Shown: positions 18,403 to 27,473 of the stretch, piece after piece | Numbering within the stretch: position 1 is the first letter of the stretch | Layout of the letters: each line of letters opens with the position of its first letter | NCBI RefSeq assembly: GCF_001942625.1 | Contig: NZ_MLCL01000062.1 | Location: 388,192 to 452,191, forward strand | Source: Mycobacterium syngnathidarum | Lineage (GTDB): Bacteria; Actinomycetota; Actinomycetes; Mycobacteriales; Mycobacteriaceae | Length of the DNA: 64,000 nt | Direction of reading: 5' to 3' | The notes under the pieces: generated by a model | Seen by the model: only the letters and a program-made list of their open reading frames with translations | Told to the model about the DNA's origin: nothing | Databases searched by the model: none | Position numbers and translations under genes: made by a program

Positions 18403-18491
18403 TGGAGCGATCTTACTCGGCCCTCCCTCGGTGCTTCACCCCTATTACTCGGTAGGCTGGAAACCACCTCTGGAAGAGAGATACGCCGGTA

Positions 18492-18884
18492 ATGCGAGTG
18501 ATTCTGAACATCATCTGGTTGGTCTTCGGCGGCCTGTGGCTGGCGTTGGGATACCTGCTGGCCGCGCTCATCTGCTTCGTCCTGATCATCACGATCCCGT
18601 TCGGGTTCGCCTCGCTGCGCATCGCCTCCTACGCCCTGTGGCCCTTTGGCCGCACGATCGTGGAGAAGCCCGGCGCCAGGCCCGGCGCCCTGATCGGCAA
18701 CGTCATCTGGGTGCTGTTGTTCGGCATCTGGTTGGCCATCGGCCACCTGGTCAGCGCGGCGGCCATGGCCGTCACCATCATCGGAATCCCATTGGCGCTC
18801 GCCGACCTCAAGATGATCCCGGTCTCGCTGGTGCCGCTGGGCAAGGAGATCGTCCCGGTCGACTCACTCAAGGCCGCGGTATGA
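18492..18884 (+). CDS. YccF-domain inner-membrane protein (Rv0870c-like)
   Basis: A 130-aa membrane protein with two repeats of the YccF type: FGGLWLALGYLLAALICFVL with IPFGFASLRIASYALWPFGR, then IWVLLFGIWLAIGHLVSAAA with IIGIPLALADLKMIPVSLVP. Function is unknown. It starts with an ATG preceded by GGAAGAG and ends in an ATGA overlap with moaA, so it is coupled to the molybdopterin gene. Confidence 0.9.
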   Translation: MRVILNIIWLVFGGLWLALGYLLAALICFVLIITIPFGFASLRIASYALWPFGRTIVEKPGARPGALIGNVIWVLLFGIWLAIGHLVSAAAMAVTIIGIPLALADLKMIPVSLVPLGKEIVPVDSLKAAV

Positions 18885-19957
18885 CGCTGACCTCGCTCGG
18901 GCTGCCCGCCGTCAACAGGTCGGGTGGCGCGCCGCATGCTCCGGCCCCCACCACCGGCCCGCTGGTGGACACCTACGGCCGGATCGCCACCGACCTGCGG
19001 GTCTCCCTGACCGACAAGTGCAATCTGCGGTGCACGTACTGCATGCCCGCTGAAGGCCTGGACTGGCTGCCCGGCGAGGCGCTGCTCAGCGCCGAGGAAC
19101 TGAGCCGGTTGTTGGGCATCGCCGTCACCCGGCTCGGCATCACCAGCGTGCGGTTCACCGGCGGCGAACCGTTGGTCACCCGCCATCTGGAGGATGTGGT
19201 GTCCGCCGCTGCAGCATTGCAGCCGCGGCCGGAGATCACCCTGACCACCAACGGCATCGGTTTGGCGCGGCGCGCGGCAGGGCTCAAACAAGCCGGGCTG
19301 AACCGGATCAACGTGTCACTGGACAGCGTCGACGCCGCCCATTTCGCCCGGATCACCCGCCGAGACCGGCTGGTCGACGTGCTCGACGGTCTGGCGGCCG
19401 CCAAAGCGGCCGGCCTGGAGCCGGTGAAGGTCAACGCGGTACTCGACCCGGTTTCGGGCCTCGACGACGCGGTGGGCCTACTGGCCTACTGCCTGGATCA
19501 CGGATACCAGCTGCGGATCATCGAGCAGATGCCGCTCGACGCCGGGCACACCTGGCAGCGCGGCACCGTGATCGACGCCGAGGCCATCCTGACCACGTTG
19601 CGTCGCCACTTCGACCTGCAGCCCGATCCGTCGCCGCGCGGTTCCGCGCCGGCCGAGCTGTGGCAGGTCGCCGAGAGCGCCGATCACCCCGCAGGCGCTG
19701 TCGGCGTGATCGCCTCGGTGTCGCACGCATTCTGTGGGGCCTGTGACCGCACCAGGCTGACCGCCGACGGCCAGATCCGCAGTTGCCTGTTCTCCACGGA
19801 GGAGAGCGACCTGCGCGCGCTGTTGCGCGGGGACGCCGATGACGACGCCATCGAGGCGGCCTGGCGTACGGCGATGTGGGCCAAGCCCGCGGGGCACGGC
19901 ATCAATGACCCCGATTTCGTGCAGCCGGTCCGGCCGATGAGTGCGATCGGCGGGTAG
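18881..19957 (+). CDS. moaA: GTP 3',8-cyclase MoaA (radical SAM)
   Basis: First step of molybdopterin synthesis: rearranges GTP with MoaC to cyclic pyranopterin monophosphate. 358 aa. The radical-SAM cluster motif is DKCNLRCTYCMPAEGLDW (C-x3-C-x2-C), the SAM motif RFTGGEPLV follows, and the second cluster is CGACDRTRLTADGQIRSCLF. It ends in the double glycine SAIGG needed for activity in MoaA. The ATG overlaps the YccF stop. moaD follows immediately with no gap. Corresponds to moaA2 (Rv0869c) by context. Confidence 0.97.
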   Translation: MTLTSLGLPAVNRSGGAPHAPAPTTGPLVDTYGRIATDLRVSLTDKCNLRCTYCMPAEGLDWLPGEALLSAEELSRLLGIAVTRLGITSVRFTGGEPLVTRHLEDVVSAAAALQPRPEITLTTNGIGLARRAAGLKQAGLNRINVSLDSVDAAHFARITRRDRLVDVLDGLAAAKAAGLEPVKVNAVLDPVSGLDDAVGLLAYCLDHGYQLRIIEQMPLDAGHTWQRGTVIDAEAILTTLRRHFDLQPDPSPRGSAPAELWQVAESADHPAGAVGVIASVSHAFCGACDRTRLTADGQIRSCLFSTEESDLRALLRGDADDDAIEAAWRTAMWAKPAGHGINDPDFVQPVRPMSAIGG

Positions 19958-20221
19958 ATGACAGAGCCCACCACGGCCGTAACGGTCCGTTATTTCGCCG
20001 CTGCGGCAGCCGCAGCCGGAGTTGATACGGAAACGTTAGATTTGGCAAAGGATTCCACCGTCGCGACGCTCGTGGATCAGCTCAGCGGTCGCGACGCGGA
20101 ACTCGCCCGGGTACTAAAGCGCTGCTCATACCTGTTGGACGGGGTGGCGGTCCGCGATATGGACAAGCCGCTTTCAACGTCGGAGACCATCGATGTGTTA
20201 CCGCCCTTCGCCGGCGGCTAA
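19958..20221 (+). CDS. moaD: Molybdopterin synthase small subunit MoaD
   Basis: An 87-aa ubiquitin-fold sulfur carrier that donates thiocarboxylate sulfur for molybdopterin synthesis. It ends in the required Gly-Gly (LPPFAGG), preceded by SETIDVLPPF. The ATG is adjacent to the moaA stop. Its large-subunit partner moaE lies on the opposite strand beyond rpfA. The stop codon abuts a CRP-like site for rpfA. Confidence 0.95.
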   Translation: MTEPTTAVTVRYFAAAAAAAGVDTETLDLAKDSTVATLVDQLSGRDAELARVLKRCSYLLDGVAVRDMDKPLSTSETIDVLPPFAGG

Positions 20222-20237
20222 CGTGATTTGCATCACA
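20222..20237 (+). promoter_or_regulatory. CRP (Rv3676)-like binding site upstream of rpfA
   Basis: CGTGATTTGCATCACA matches the CRP/FNR consensus TGTGA-N6-TCACA in nine of ten defined positions. It begins directly after the moaD stop and lies about 420 nt before the rpfA start, ahead of the riboswitch. In M. tuberculosis rpfA is an established target of the cAMP receptor protein Rv3676, which supports the assignment. Confidence 0.75.
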
Positions 20238-20439
20238 TAACGAAATGGTCACGAGCTGGCTACAGCGCGGTGGAGCCCTTCGCCCACCTGCGAGAACGCC
20301 GAAATAACCTGCACCTTTAAACAACTTTTAGAGTTTGCTCAGAGCCAAAACGCCCGAGGCCGCCAAAAGTGACGGGATAGCGGGAAGCCGTTACCGTTCA
20401 TTCCCAAGTCAACCGACCCTAATCAGTTGACCTACCCCA

Positions 20440-21477
<1,038 letters not shown>

Positions 21478-21480
21478 GTT

Positions 21481-21909
21481 TCAGGCCGAGCCGACCCACT
21501 CGTCGGTGCCGTCGGAGAAGTACTGGTGCTTCCACACCGGTAGCCGCTCTTTGACGGTGTCGACGAGCCGGGCGCAGGTTTCGAACGCCGCCGCGCGATG
21601 GTCTGCGGCCACCGCAGCCACCAAGGCGGCGTCTCCGATTTGCAGGGTCCCGATACGGTGGCTGACTGCGATCGCACGCACGCCGGTGGCTTCCGCGGCC
21701 ACCTCGGCGGCCACCTCTTGCAAGGTTTGAAGGGCATTGGGGTGCGCGGAATAGTCGAGCCGAGTGACCGAACGGCCCCCGTCGTGATCACGGACCACCC
21801 CGGAGAACCCGACTACCGCCCCGGCCGCCTCATGGGCCACCAGAGCCTCGTACTCGGTCAGCGAGATGGGCGTCTCGGCCAGTTCGACACGGACGACGGT
21901 TGCGCTCAT
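21481..21909 (-). CDS. moaE: Molybdopterin synthase large subunit MoaE
   Basis: A 142-aa catalytic subunit that, with MoaD, converts cyclic pyranopterin monophosphate to molybdopterin. Family motifs: [19 protein letters not shown] near residue 31, [14 protein letters not shown] and the active-site region [19 protein letters not shown] containing the conserved lysines. The ATG at 21909 overlaps the stop of the mog gene (ATGA). It converges on rpfA with a 3-nt gap. Confidence 0.95.
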   Translation of the reverse strand: MSATVVRVELAETPISLTEYEALVAHEAAGAVVGFSGVVRDHDGGRSVTRLDYSAHPNALQTLQEVAAEVAAEATGVRAIAVSHRIGTLQIGDAALVAAVAADHRAAAFETCARLVDTVKERLPVWKHQYFSDGTDEWVGSA

Positions 21910-22388
21910 CTGGTGGGGTGGTCCTTTCCGCTGAGCTGGTCCAAAGCATGCTCGAGCACACCGGCCAACACGCCAAGGCCGTCTTTCACCCCGCCAGGTG
22001 ACCCGGGCAGGTTGACGATCAACGTGCGTCCGGCGACACCACACACGCCTCGGGACAACACGGCGGTGGGCACCTTGTGCACGCCGGCCCGGCGAATGGC
22101 ATCGGCCAACCCGGGAATCTGGTAGTCGAGTACCGACGCGGTGGTTTCCGGCGTCGCATCGGTCGGGGAGATACCGGTTCCGCCGGAGGTGATGATCAGG
22201 TCGACGCGCTCAGCCAGGGCGGCGCGCAGCGCATCGGCGACGGCGTGCCCATCGGCGACGACCATCTGCTCGGTGACGTCGTAGCCGCGATCGGACAGCC
22301 AGCCGACGATGAGGGGGCCGGTTCGGTCGTCGTACACCCCCGCCGCGGCGCGGGTGGAGGCGATGATGACCCGCGCCGAACGCGTCAC
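21906..22388 (-). CDS. mog: MoaB/Mog-family molybdopterin adenylyltransferase
   Basis: Adenylates molybdopterin ahead of molybdate insertion. 160 aa of the MoCF-binding fold; key stretches are [20 protein letters not shown] and [16 protein letters not shown] 22388 is chosen: it overlaps the moaC stop as GTGA and gives 160 residues, equal to Rv0865 as recalled. An ATG at 22418 is possible but would overlap moaC by 34 nt. The neighbours on both sides are coupled moa genes. Confidence 0.93.
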   Translation of the reverse strand: MTRSARVIIASTRAAAGVYDDRTGPLIVGWLSDRGYDVTEQMVVADGHAVADALRAALAERVDLIITSGGTGISPTDATPETTASVLDYQIPGLADAIRRAGVHKVPTAVLSRGVCGVAGRTLIVNLPGSPGGVKDGLGVLAGVLEHALDQLSGKDHPTR

Positions 22389-22870
22389 TGCTGAGTTTTT
22401 TCCGACGGGCTTTCCCATACTCCCGTTTTACCGCCTTCTTTCCGCAGCACTTTGATGTCGTCGATGCGTGCGGCGGGGTCGACGGCCTTGATCATGTCGT
22501 ACAGCGTCAGCGCGGCGACGCTCACCGCGGTCAGGGCTTCCATCTCGACCCCGGTGCGATCAGTGCTGCGCACGGTGGCGGTGATGGCCACTGCGGCATC
22601 GCGGACGCCGAAATCCACATCGACGCCGGTCAGCGCCAATTGATGGCACAGCGGGATCAGCTCGGGCGTCCGCTTGGCGGCCATGATTCCGGCCACCCGC
22701 GCGGTGGCCAGGGCGTCACCCTTCGGCAGACCCCCCGAGGCGATCAGGGCCACCACATCGGGCCGCGTGTGCAGGGTGCCCACGGCCACCGCGGTGCGCT
22801 TGGTGACGTCCTTGGCCGAGACGTCGACCATGTGTGCCGCGCCGGACTCGTCGAGGTGCGACAGTCCCAC
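22385..22870 (-). CDS. moaC: Cyclic pyranopterin monophosphate synthase MoaC
   Basis: A 161-aa partner of MoaA that closes the pyranopterin ring. Motifs: the start region [20 protein letters not shown], the strictly conserved [17 protein letters not shown], the [20 protein letters not shown] helix and the K-rich [17 protein letters not shown] start at 22870. The gene upstream (Rv0863-like) ends 2 nt before it, and mog follows in a GTGA overlap, so this is the second molybdopterin operon of the window. Confidence 0.95.
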   Translation of the reverse strand: MGLSHLDESGAAHMVDVSAKDVTKRTAVAVGTLHTRPDVVALIASGGLPKGDALATARVAGIMAAKRTPELIPLCHQLALTGVDVDFGVRDAAVAITATVRSTDRTGVEMEALTAVSVAALTLYDMIKAVDPAARIDDIKVLRKEGGKTGVWESPSEKTQQ

Positions 22871-22872
22871 TG

Positions 22873-23070
22873 TTACCTGTTGACGACGGTGGCCGACTGG
22901 ATGAAGGGCAGTTCGTCGGCCGGCAATGGAAAGGTCACATCGCCGAACGGGGACAGTGCGCCGGTGCGGTCGGTGGCGAGCTCACTTACGGCGTGATCAT
23001 CGCCGTCGGAGAGCACGGGCCAGCCGTTGTCGACGTAATGGTTCTTCTTGTTGTCAGCCACGCCCCACAT
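22873..23070 (-). CDS. Conserved 65-aa hypothetical (Rv0863-like)
   Basis: A small soluble protein with no recognisable domain: the N-terminus is [20 protein letters not shown] and the middle is acidic and histidine-containing. It lies first in the moaC-mog-moaE operon, 2 nt before moaC. A protein in the same place exists in M. tuberculosis (Rv0863, from memory), which is the main reason for confidence. An alternative start is GTG 23061. Function unknown. Confidence 0.72.
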   Translation of the reverse strand: MWGVADNKKNHYVDNGWPVLSDGDDHAVSELATDRTGALSPFGDVTFPLPADELPFIQSATVVNR

Positions 23071-23128
23071 TGTGGCAGGCTCCTCGTCTGGTGGCGAGAC
23101 CGGCGGGCTGCTCTACGCTGGTCAGGAA

Positions 23129-25387
23129 ATGACCGCCGCACAGACTCCCGGATACCCGCTGGGCGCCTGGCTGTCCGACCTCGACGACAAGGGCCTCATC
23201 CGCCTGCTGGAACTGCGGCCCGACCTGAGCCAGCCCCCACCGGGAACGATCGCTGCGCTTGCCGCGCGCGCCACCTCACGGCAGTCGGTCAAGGCTGCCA
23301 CCGATTCCCTGGACTTCCTGCGGCTGGCTGTCCTGGACGCATTGCTCGTCCTGCATGCCGACGCACATGCCGTGGCGGTGTCCGAAGTGAACGAACTGCT
23401 CGGCGAGCGCGTCGGCGCCGATGACATCACCGCCGCCCTGGAAGATCTGCGCGAGCGGGCTCTCGTCTGGGGCGAGGCCACCCTGCGGGTAGCGCCCGAA
23501 GTCGCCTCCGGACTGCCCTGGTTCGTCGGCCAGGCCGCCGTCGAAGTGTCCGAGCGCAGCGCCGACGAGATCGCCGGCCTACTGGCAGGCCTCGACGAAG
23601 CCCAGAGCGATCTGCTGGCCCGTCTGCTGGAAGGGTCGCCCATGGGCCGCACGCGTGACGCGGCCCCCGGCACCCCGCCCGACCGGCCGGTGCCACGGCT
23701 GGTGGAGGCCGGGCTGCTACGCCGGATCGACGACGAGACGGTGATCCTGCCGCGGGTGGTCGGCCAGGTGATGCGCGGTGAGGCCCCCGGCCCGGTGGAA
23801 CTGACCGCACCGGTCCTCGAGACGACCGTGACAACGCCCGCCGATGTGGACGCCGTGGCCGCCGGTGCGGCAATCGACCTCCTACGTGAGATCGACCTGA
23901 TCATCGAAACCCTGGGCAGCGCACCGGTTCCCGAGTTACGCAACGGCGGGCTCGGAGTGCGTGACGTCAAACGCTTGGCCAAGACCACCGGCATCGACGA
24001 ACCGCGGCTGGGACTGCTGCTGGAACTGTCCGCGGGCTCGGGGCTGATCGCGGCCGGCATGCCCGAACCGGATCCGGGTGACGGGACCGGGCCTTACTGG
24101 GCGCCGACGGTGGCAGCCGACCGGTTCGTCGAATCCCCCACCGCCGTGCGCTGGCACCTGCTGGCCGCGACCTGGCTGGACCTGCCGGCCCGGCCCGCCC
24201 TGATCGGCAGTCGCGGGCCGGACAACAAACCCTTTGCCGCCCTCTCGGATTCGCTGTATTCGACGGCCGCTCCGCTGGACCGCCGGCTGATGCTGAGGGT
24301 GCTGGCCGAGCTGGCCCCGGGCACCGGGGTCGACGGCACTGAGGCATCGCGCGCGATGGTCTGGCGACGGCCCCGGTGGGCGGCGCGGCTGCAACCGGCG
24401 ACCGTCAGCGGACTCCTCGCCGAAGCTCATGCGCTGGGCATGGTGGGCCGCGGCGCGATCAGCACGCCGGCCCGCGGTCTGCTGACCGGCGACCCCGACG
24501 AGGACGTGCTGGCGGCGATGGAGAAAGCGCTGCCCAAGCCGCTCGACCACTTTCTGCTGCAGGCTGACCTCACGGTGATCGTGCCGGGCCCTCTGGAGCG
24601 TGATCTGGCCGAGCATCTGGCCGGGGTGGCCACCGTGGAATCGGCGGGCGCGGCGATGGTCTACCGGATCAGCGAAGCGTCCATCCGGCGCGCGCTCGAT
24701 GCCGGCCGGACCGCCAGCGAGTTGCACAAACTTTTCGAAAAACACTCGAAAACACCCGTGCCACAGGGGTTGACGTATCTCATCGACGACGTCGCGCGCC
24801 GCCACGGCCAGCTGCGCGTCGGCATGGCGTCGTCGTTCTTGCGGTGTGAGGACCCCGCTCTCTTGGCGCAGGCCGTCGCCTCACCAGGTGCCGACCGCCT
24901 GGAGCTACGGCTGCTCGCTCCGACCGTTGCGGTGTCTCAGGCCCCGATCGCCGACGTGCTCACGGTGCTGCGCGAAGCCGGATTCGCACCGGCCGCCGAG
25001 GACTCCACCGGCACCGTCGTCGACATCAGGGCCCGGGGCGCGCGCGTCGTGGCACCGACCCGCCGCCGCGTCTACCGACCCCCCACCCCACCGACCGCGC
25101 AGACCCTGGGCGCGATCGTCGCGGTCCTGCGCAAGGTGGCCTCGGGCCCGTTCGCCAGCGTGCGCCTGGACCCGGCGATGGCCATCACCCAACTGCAGGA
25201 CGCGGCGATCAACCAGACGTCGGTGGTGATCGGCTACGTCGACCCCGCGGGGGTGGCCACGCAGCGCGTCGTCTCCCCCATCAACGTGCGCGGCGGCCAG
25301 CTGACCGCGTTCGATCCGGCGGCCGGGCGGGTCCGCGAGTTCGCCATCCACCGGGTCACGTCCGTGGTCTCGGCCGACACCGACTGA
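23129..25387 (+). CDS. Helicase-associated protein (Rv0862c-like; XPB/Ssl2-like N-terminal domain)
   Basis: A 752-aa protein found next to the XPB helicase in actinobacteria. It contains repeated winged-helix-like segments in the first half (DKGLIRLLELRPDL; RAALEEAQSDLLARLLEGSP-type helices) and, in the last third, the helicase XPB/Ssl2 N-terminal-type region (DHFLLQADLTVIVPGPLERD, then FEKHSKTPVPQGLTYLIDDV). The C-terminal SVVIGYVDPAGVATQRVVSP resembles a WYL-like beta fold. No Walker A motif is present, so it is not itself an ATPase. ATG 23129 is chosen over the in-frame 23048 because the extra residues overlap the divergent gene. Confidence 0.85.
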   Translation: MTAAQTPGYPLGAWLSDLDDKGLIRLLELRPDLSQPPPGTIAALAARATSRQSVKAATDSLDFLRLAVLDALLVLHADAHAVAVSEVNELLGERVGADDITAALEDLRERALVWGEATLRVAPEVASGLPWFVGQAAVEVSERSADEIAGLLAGLDEAQSDLLARLLEGSPMGRTRDAAPGTPPDRPVPRLVEAGLLRRIDDETVILPRVVGQVMRGEAPGPVELTAPVLETTVTTPADVDAVAAGAAIDLLREIDLIIETLGSAPVPELRNGGLGVRDVKRLAKTTGIDEPRLGLLLELSAGSGLIAAGMPEPDPGDGTGPYWAPTVAADRFVESPTAVRWHLLAATWLDLPARPALIGSRGPDNKPFAALSDSLYSTAAPLDRRLMLRVLAELAPGTGVDGTEASRAMVWRRPRWAARLQPATVSGLLAEAHALGMVGRGAISTPARGLLTGDPDEDVLAAMEKALPKPLDHFLLQADLTVIVPGPLERDLAEHLAGVATVESAGAAMVYRISEASIRRALDAGRTASELHKLFEKHSKTPVPQGLTYLIDDVARRHGQLRVGMASSFLRCEDPALLAQAVASPGADRLELRLLAPTVAVSQAPIADVLTVLREAGFAPAAEDSTGTVVDIRARGARVVAPTRRRVYRPPTPPTAQTLGAIVAVLRKVASGPFASVRLDPAMAITQLQDAAINQTSVVIGYVDPAGVATQRVVSPINVRGGQLTAFDPAAGRVREFAIHRVTSVVSADTD

Positions 25388-25411
25388 CGACCGGGGATCG
25401 AGGGTACTTTC

Positions 25412-25450
25412 GCTGAAGATTGCCGTCACCAGGTGGCCGCAATCTTCCGC
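25412..25450. repeat. 39-bp imperfect palindromic repeat, copy C
   Basis: Begins GCTGAAGATTGCCGTCACC and ends GGTGGCCGCAATCTTCCGC, matching copies A and B in length and arms, with mismatches that weaken the hairpin slightly. It fills the middle of the 92-nt gap between the Rv0862c-like gene and the XPB gene, ending 29 nt before the XPB start, so it would lie in or next to that gene's leader. Confidence 0.85.
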
Positions 25451-25479
25451 ATAGTGCTCGGTTCGTAATAATGGACAGA

Positions 25480-27129
25480 ATGACCGACGGCCCACTGATC
25501 GTGCAGTCCGACAAGACGGTGCTGCTCGAGGTCGACCACGAACAGGCCGGTGCGGCGCGCGCCGCCATCGCGCCGTTCGCCGAGCTCGAACGCGCCCCCG
25601 AGCACGTGCACACCTACCGCATCACCCCGCTGGCGCTGTGGAACGCCCGGGCGGCCGGCCACGACGCCGAGCAGGTGGTCGACGCGCTGGTCAGCTTCTC
25701 CCGATACCCGGTACCGCAGCCGCTGCTGGTCGACATCGTCGACACCATGGCCCGCTACGGACGGCTGCAGCTGATCAAGCACCCGGCGCACGGGTTGACG
25801 CTGGTCAGCCTGGACCGCGCGGTGCTGGAGGAGGTGCTGCGCAACAAGAAAATCGCCCCGATGCTGGGCGCGCGCATCGACGACGACACCGTGATGGTGC
25901 ACAACAGCGAGCGTGGCCGCGTCAAGCAGATGCTGCTCAAGATCGGCTGGCCGGCCGAGGACCTGGCCGGCTATGTCGACGGGGAGGCCCATCCGATCGA
26001 ACTGGCTCAAGACGGCTGGCACCTGCGCGACTACCAGGAGATGGCCGCCGACTCGTTCTGGGCGGGCGGCTCCGGTGTGGTGGTGTTGCCGTGCGGCGCC
26101 GGCAAGACGCTGGTCGGGGCGGCCGCGATGGCCAAGGCCGGGGCGACGACGCTGATTCTGGTCACCAACACCGTGGCCGGGCGGCAGTGGAAGCGTGAAC
26201 TGGTGGCCCGCACCTCGCTGACCGAGGACGAGATCGGCGAATACTCCGGTGAGAAGAAGGAGATCCGCCCGGTCACCATCGCGACGTATCAGGTGATCAC
26301 GCGCCGCACCAAGGGCGAGTACAAGCATCTCGAACTGTTCGACAGCCGCGACTGGGGGCTGATCATCTACGACGAGGTGCACCTGCTGCCGGCACCGGTG
26401 TTCCGGATGACCGCCGATCTGCAGTCCCGGCGCCGATTGGGCCTGACGGCGACGCTGATCCGCGAGGACGGGCGCGAAGGTGACGTGTTCTCGCTGATCG
26501 GCCCGAAGCGCTATGACGCACCGTGGAAGGACATCGAGGCCCAGGGCTGGATCGCCCCCGCCGAGTGCATCGAGGTGCGGGTGACGATGACCGACAACGA
26601 GCGGATGCTCTACGCCACCGCAGAACCCGAAGAGCGCTACAAGCTGTGCTCGACGGTGCACACCAAGATCGCGGTGGTCCGCTCGATCCTGGAACGCCAT
26701 CCGGGCGAGCCGACGCTGGTGATCGGAGCCTACCTGGATCAGCTGGAAGAACTGGGTGAGGAACTGAACGCCCCGGTGATCCAGGGGTCGACCAAGAACT
26801 CCGAGCGCGAGGCGCTGTTCGACGCGTTCCGCCGCGGCGAGATCTCCACGCTGGTGGTCTCCAAGGTGGCGAACTTCTCCATCGACCTTCCGGAAGCCTC
26901 TGTCGCCGTTCAGGTTTCGGGCACCTTCGGCTCCCGCCAAGAAGAGGCCCAGCGGCTGGGCCGGCTGTTGCGCCCCAAGGCCAACGGCGGTGGGGCGGTG
27001 TTCTACTCGGTGGTCTCGCGCGATTCATTGGATGCCGAGTACGCCGCGCACCGGCAGCGCTTCCTGGCCGAACAGGGATACGGCTACGTCATCAAGGACG
27101 CCGACGACCTGTTGGGCCCGGCGATATGA
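25480..27129 (+). CDS. XPB/ERCC3-type DNA helicase
   Basis: A 549-aa superfamily 2 helicase, 3'-5', related to archaeal and eukaryotic XPB (TFIIH); in mycobacteria the protein Rv0861c has been studied as a DNA unwinding and annealing enzyme. Motif I is VLPCGAGKTLVGAA, motif II IIYDEVHLLPA, motif III LGLTATLIREDGREG; motifs V-VI are SKVANFSIDLPEA and QEEAQRLGRLLRPK. An N-terminal DNA-damage-recognition-like domain (residues 1-190) precedes. Start: ATG 25480 gives M-T-D-G-P-L-I-V-Q-S as in relatives; ATG 25471 adds three residues. The stop overlaps the next ATG. Confidence 0.95.
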   Translation: MTDGPLIVQSDKTVLLEVDHEQAGAARAAIAPFAELERAPEHVHTYRITPLALWNARAAGHDAEQVVDALVSFSRYPVPQPLLVDIVDTMARYGRLQLIKHPAHGLTLVSLDRAVLEEVLRNKKIAPMLGARIDDDTVMVHNSERGRVKQMLLKIGWPAEDLAGYVDGEAHPIELAQDGWHLRDYQEMAADSFWAGGSGVVVLPCGAGKTLVGAAAMAKAGATTLILVTNTVAGRQWKRELVARTSLTEDEIGEYSGEKKEIRPVTIATYQVITRRTKGEYKHLELFDSRDWGLIIYDEVHLLPAPVFRMTADLQSRRRLGLTATLIREDGREGDVFSLIGPKRYDAPWKDIEAQGWIAPAECIEVRVTMTDNERMLYATAEPEERYKLCSTVHTKIAVVRSILERHPGEPTLVIGAYLDQLEELGEELNAPVIQGSTKNSEREALFDAFRRGEISTLVVSKVANFSIDLPEASVAVQVSGTFGSRQEEAQRLGRLLRPKANGGGAVFYSVVSRDSLDAEYAAHRQRFLAEQGYGYVIKDADDLLGPAI

Positions 27130-27473
27130 CAGTCCGCCGAGTGATGCCGGTGCTCACGGTGTCCGATTTGGCTGTCGCCGAGGCATACACCCAGACCCTC
27201 GGCCTGACCGAGGTGATGAACCACGGCTGGATCGTCACCCTGGCCGATGCCGAGCTGCGCCATCAGGTGAGTCTGATGACGAAGGACGCCACCGCACCGG
27301 TGAATCCGTCGGTATCGATCGAAGTCGACGACGTCGACGCCGCCTATGCGGCCGCGGTCGAGGCGGGGTTGGAGATCGTGCATCCACTCAGCAACGAGGA
27401 GTGGGGTGTACGGCGGTTCTTCTTCGCCGACGCGGCGGGCAACGTGGTCAATGTGCTCAGTCACCGCCGATAG
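27126..27473 (+). CDS. VOC / glyoxalase-bleomycin-resistance-like protein
   Basis: A 115-aa single VOC unit pair: VMPVLTVSDLAVAEAYTQTL at the start and SIEVDDVDAAYAAAVEAGLE in the middle, ending FFADAAGNVVNVLSH. Lack of a clear conserved metal triad leaves its activity open. The ATG overlaps the XPB stop, so it is translated together with it, and its 3' end overlaps the convergent P450 gene by 17 nt. The link with DNA repair is only positional. Confidence 0.85.
   Translation: MTVRRVMPVLTVSDLAVAEAYTQTLGLTEVMNHGWIVTLADAELRHQVSLMTKDATAPVNPSVSIEVDDVDAAYAAAVEAGLEIVHPLSNEEWGVRRFFFADAAGNVVNVLSHRR

Noticed and set aside
20341-20439. Additional riboswitch or sRNA between the CRP site and the ydaO element
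   Set aside because: No conserved blocks or stable fold beyond AT-rich promoter-like sequence were seen.
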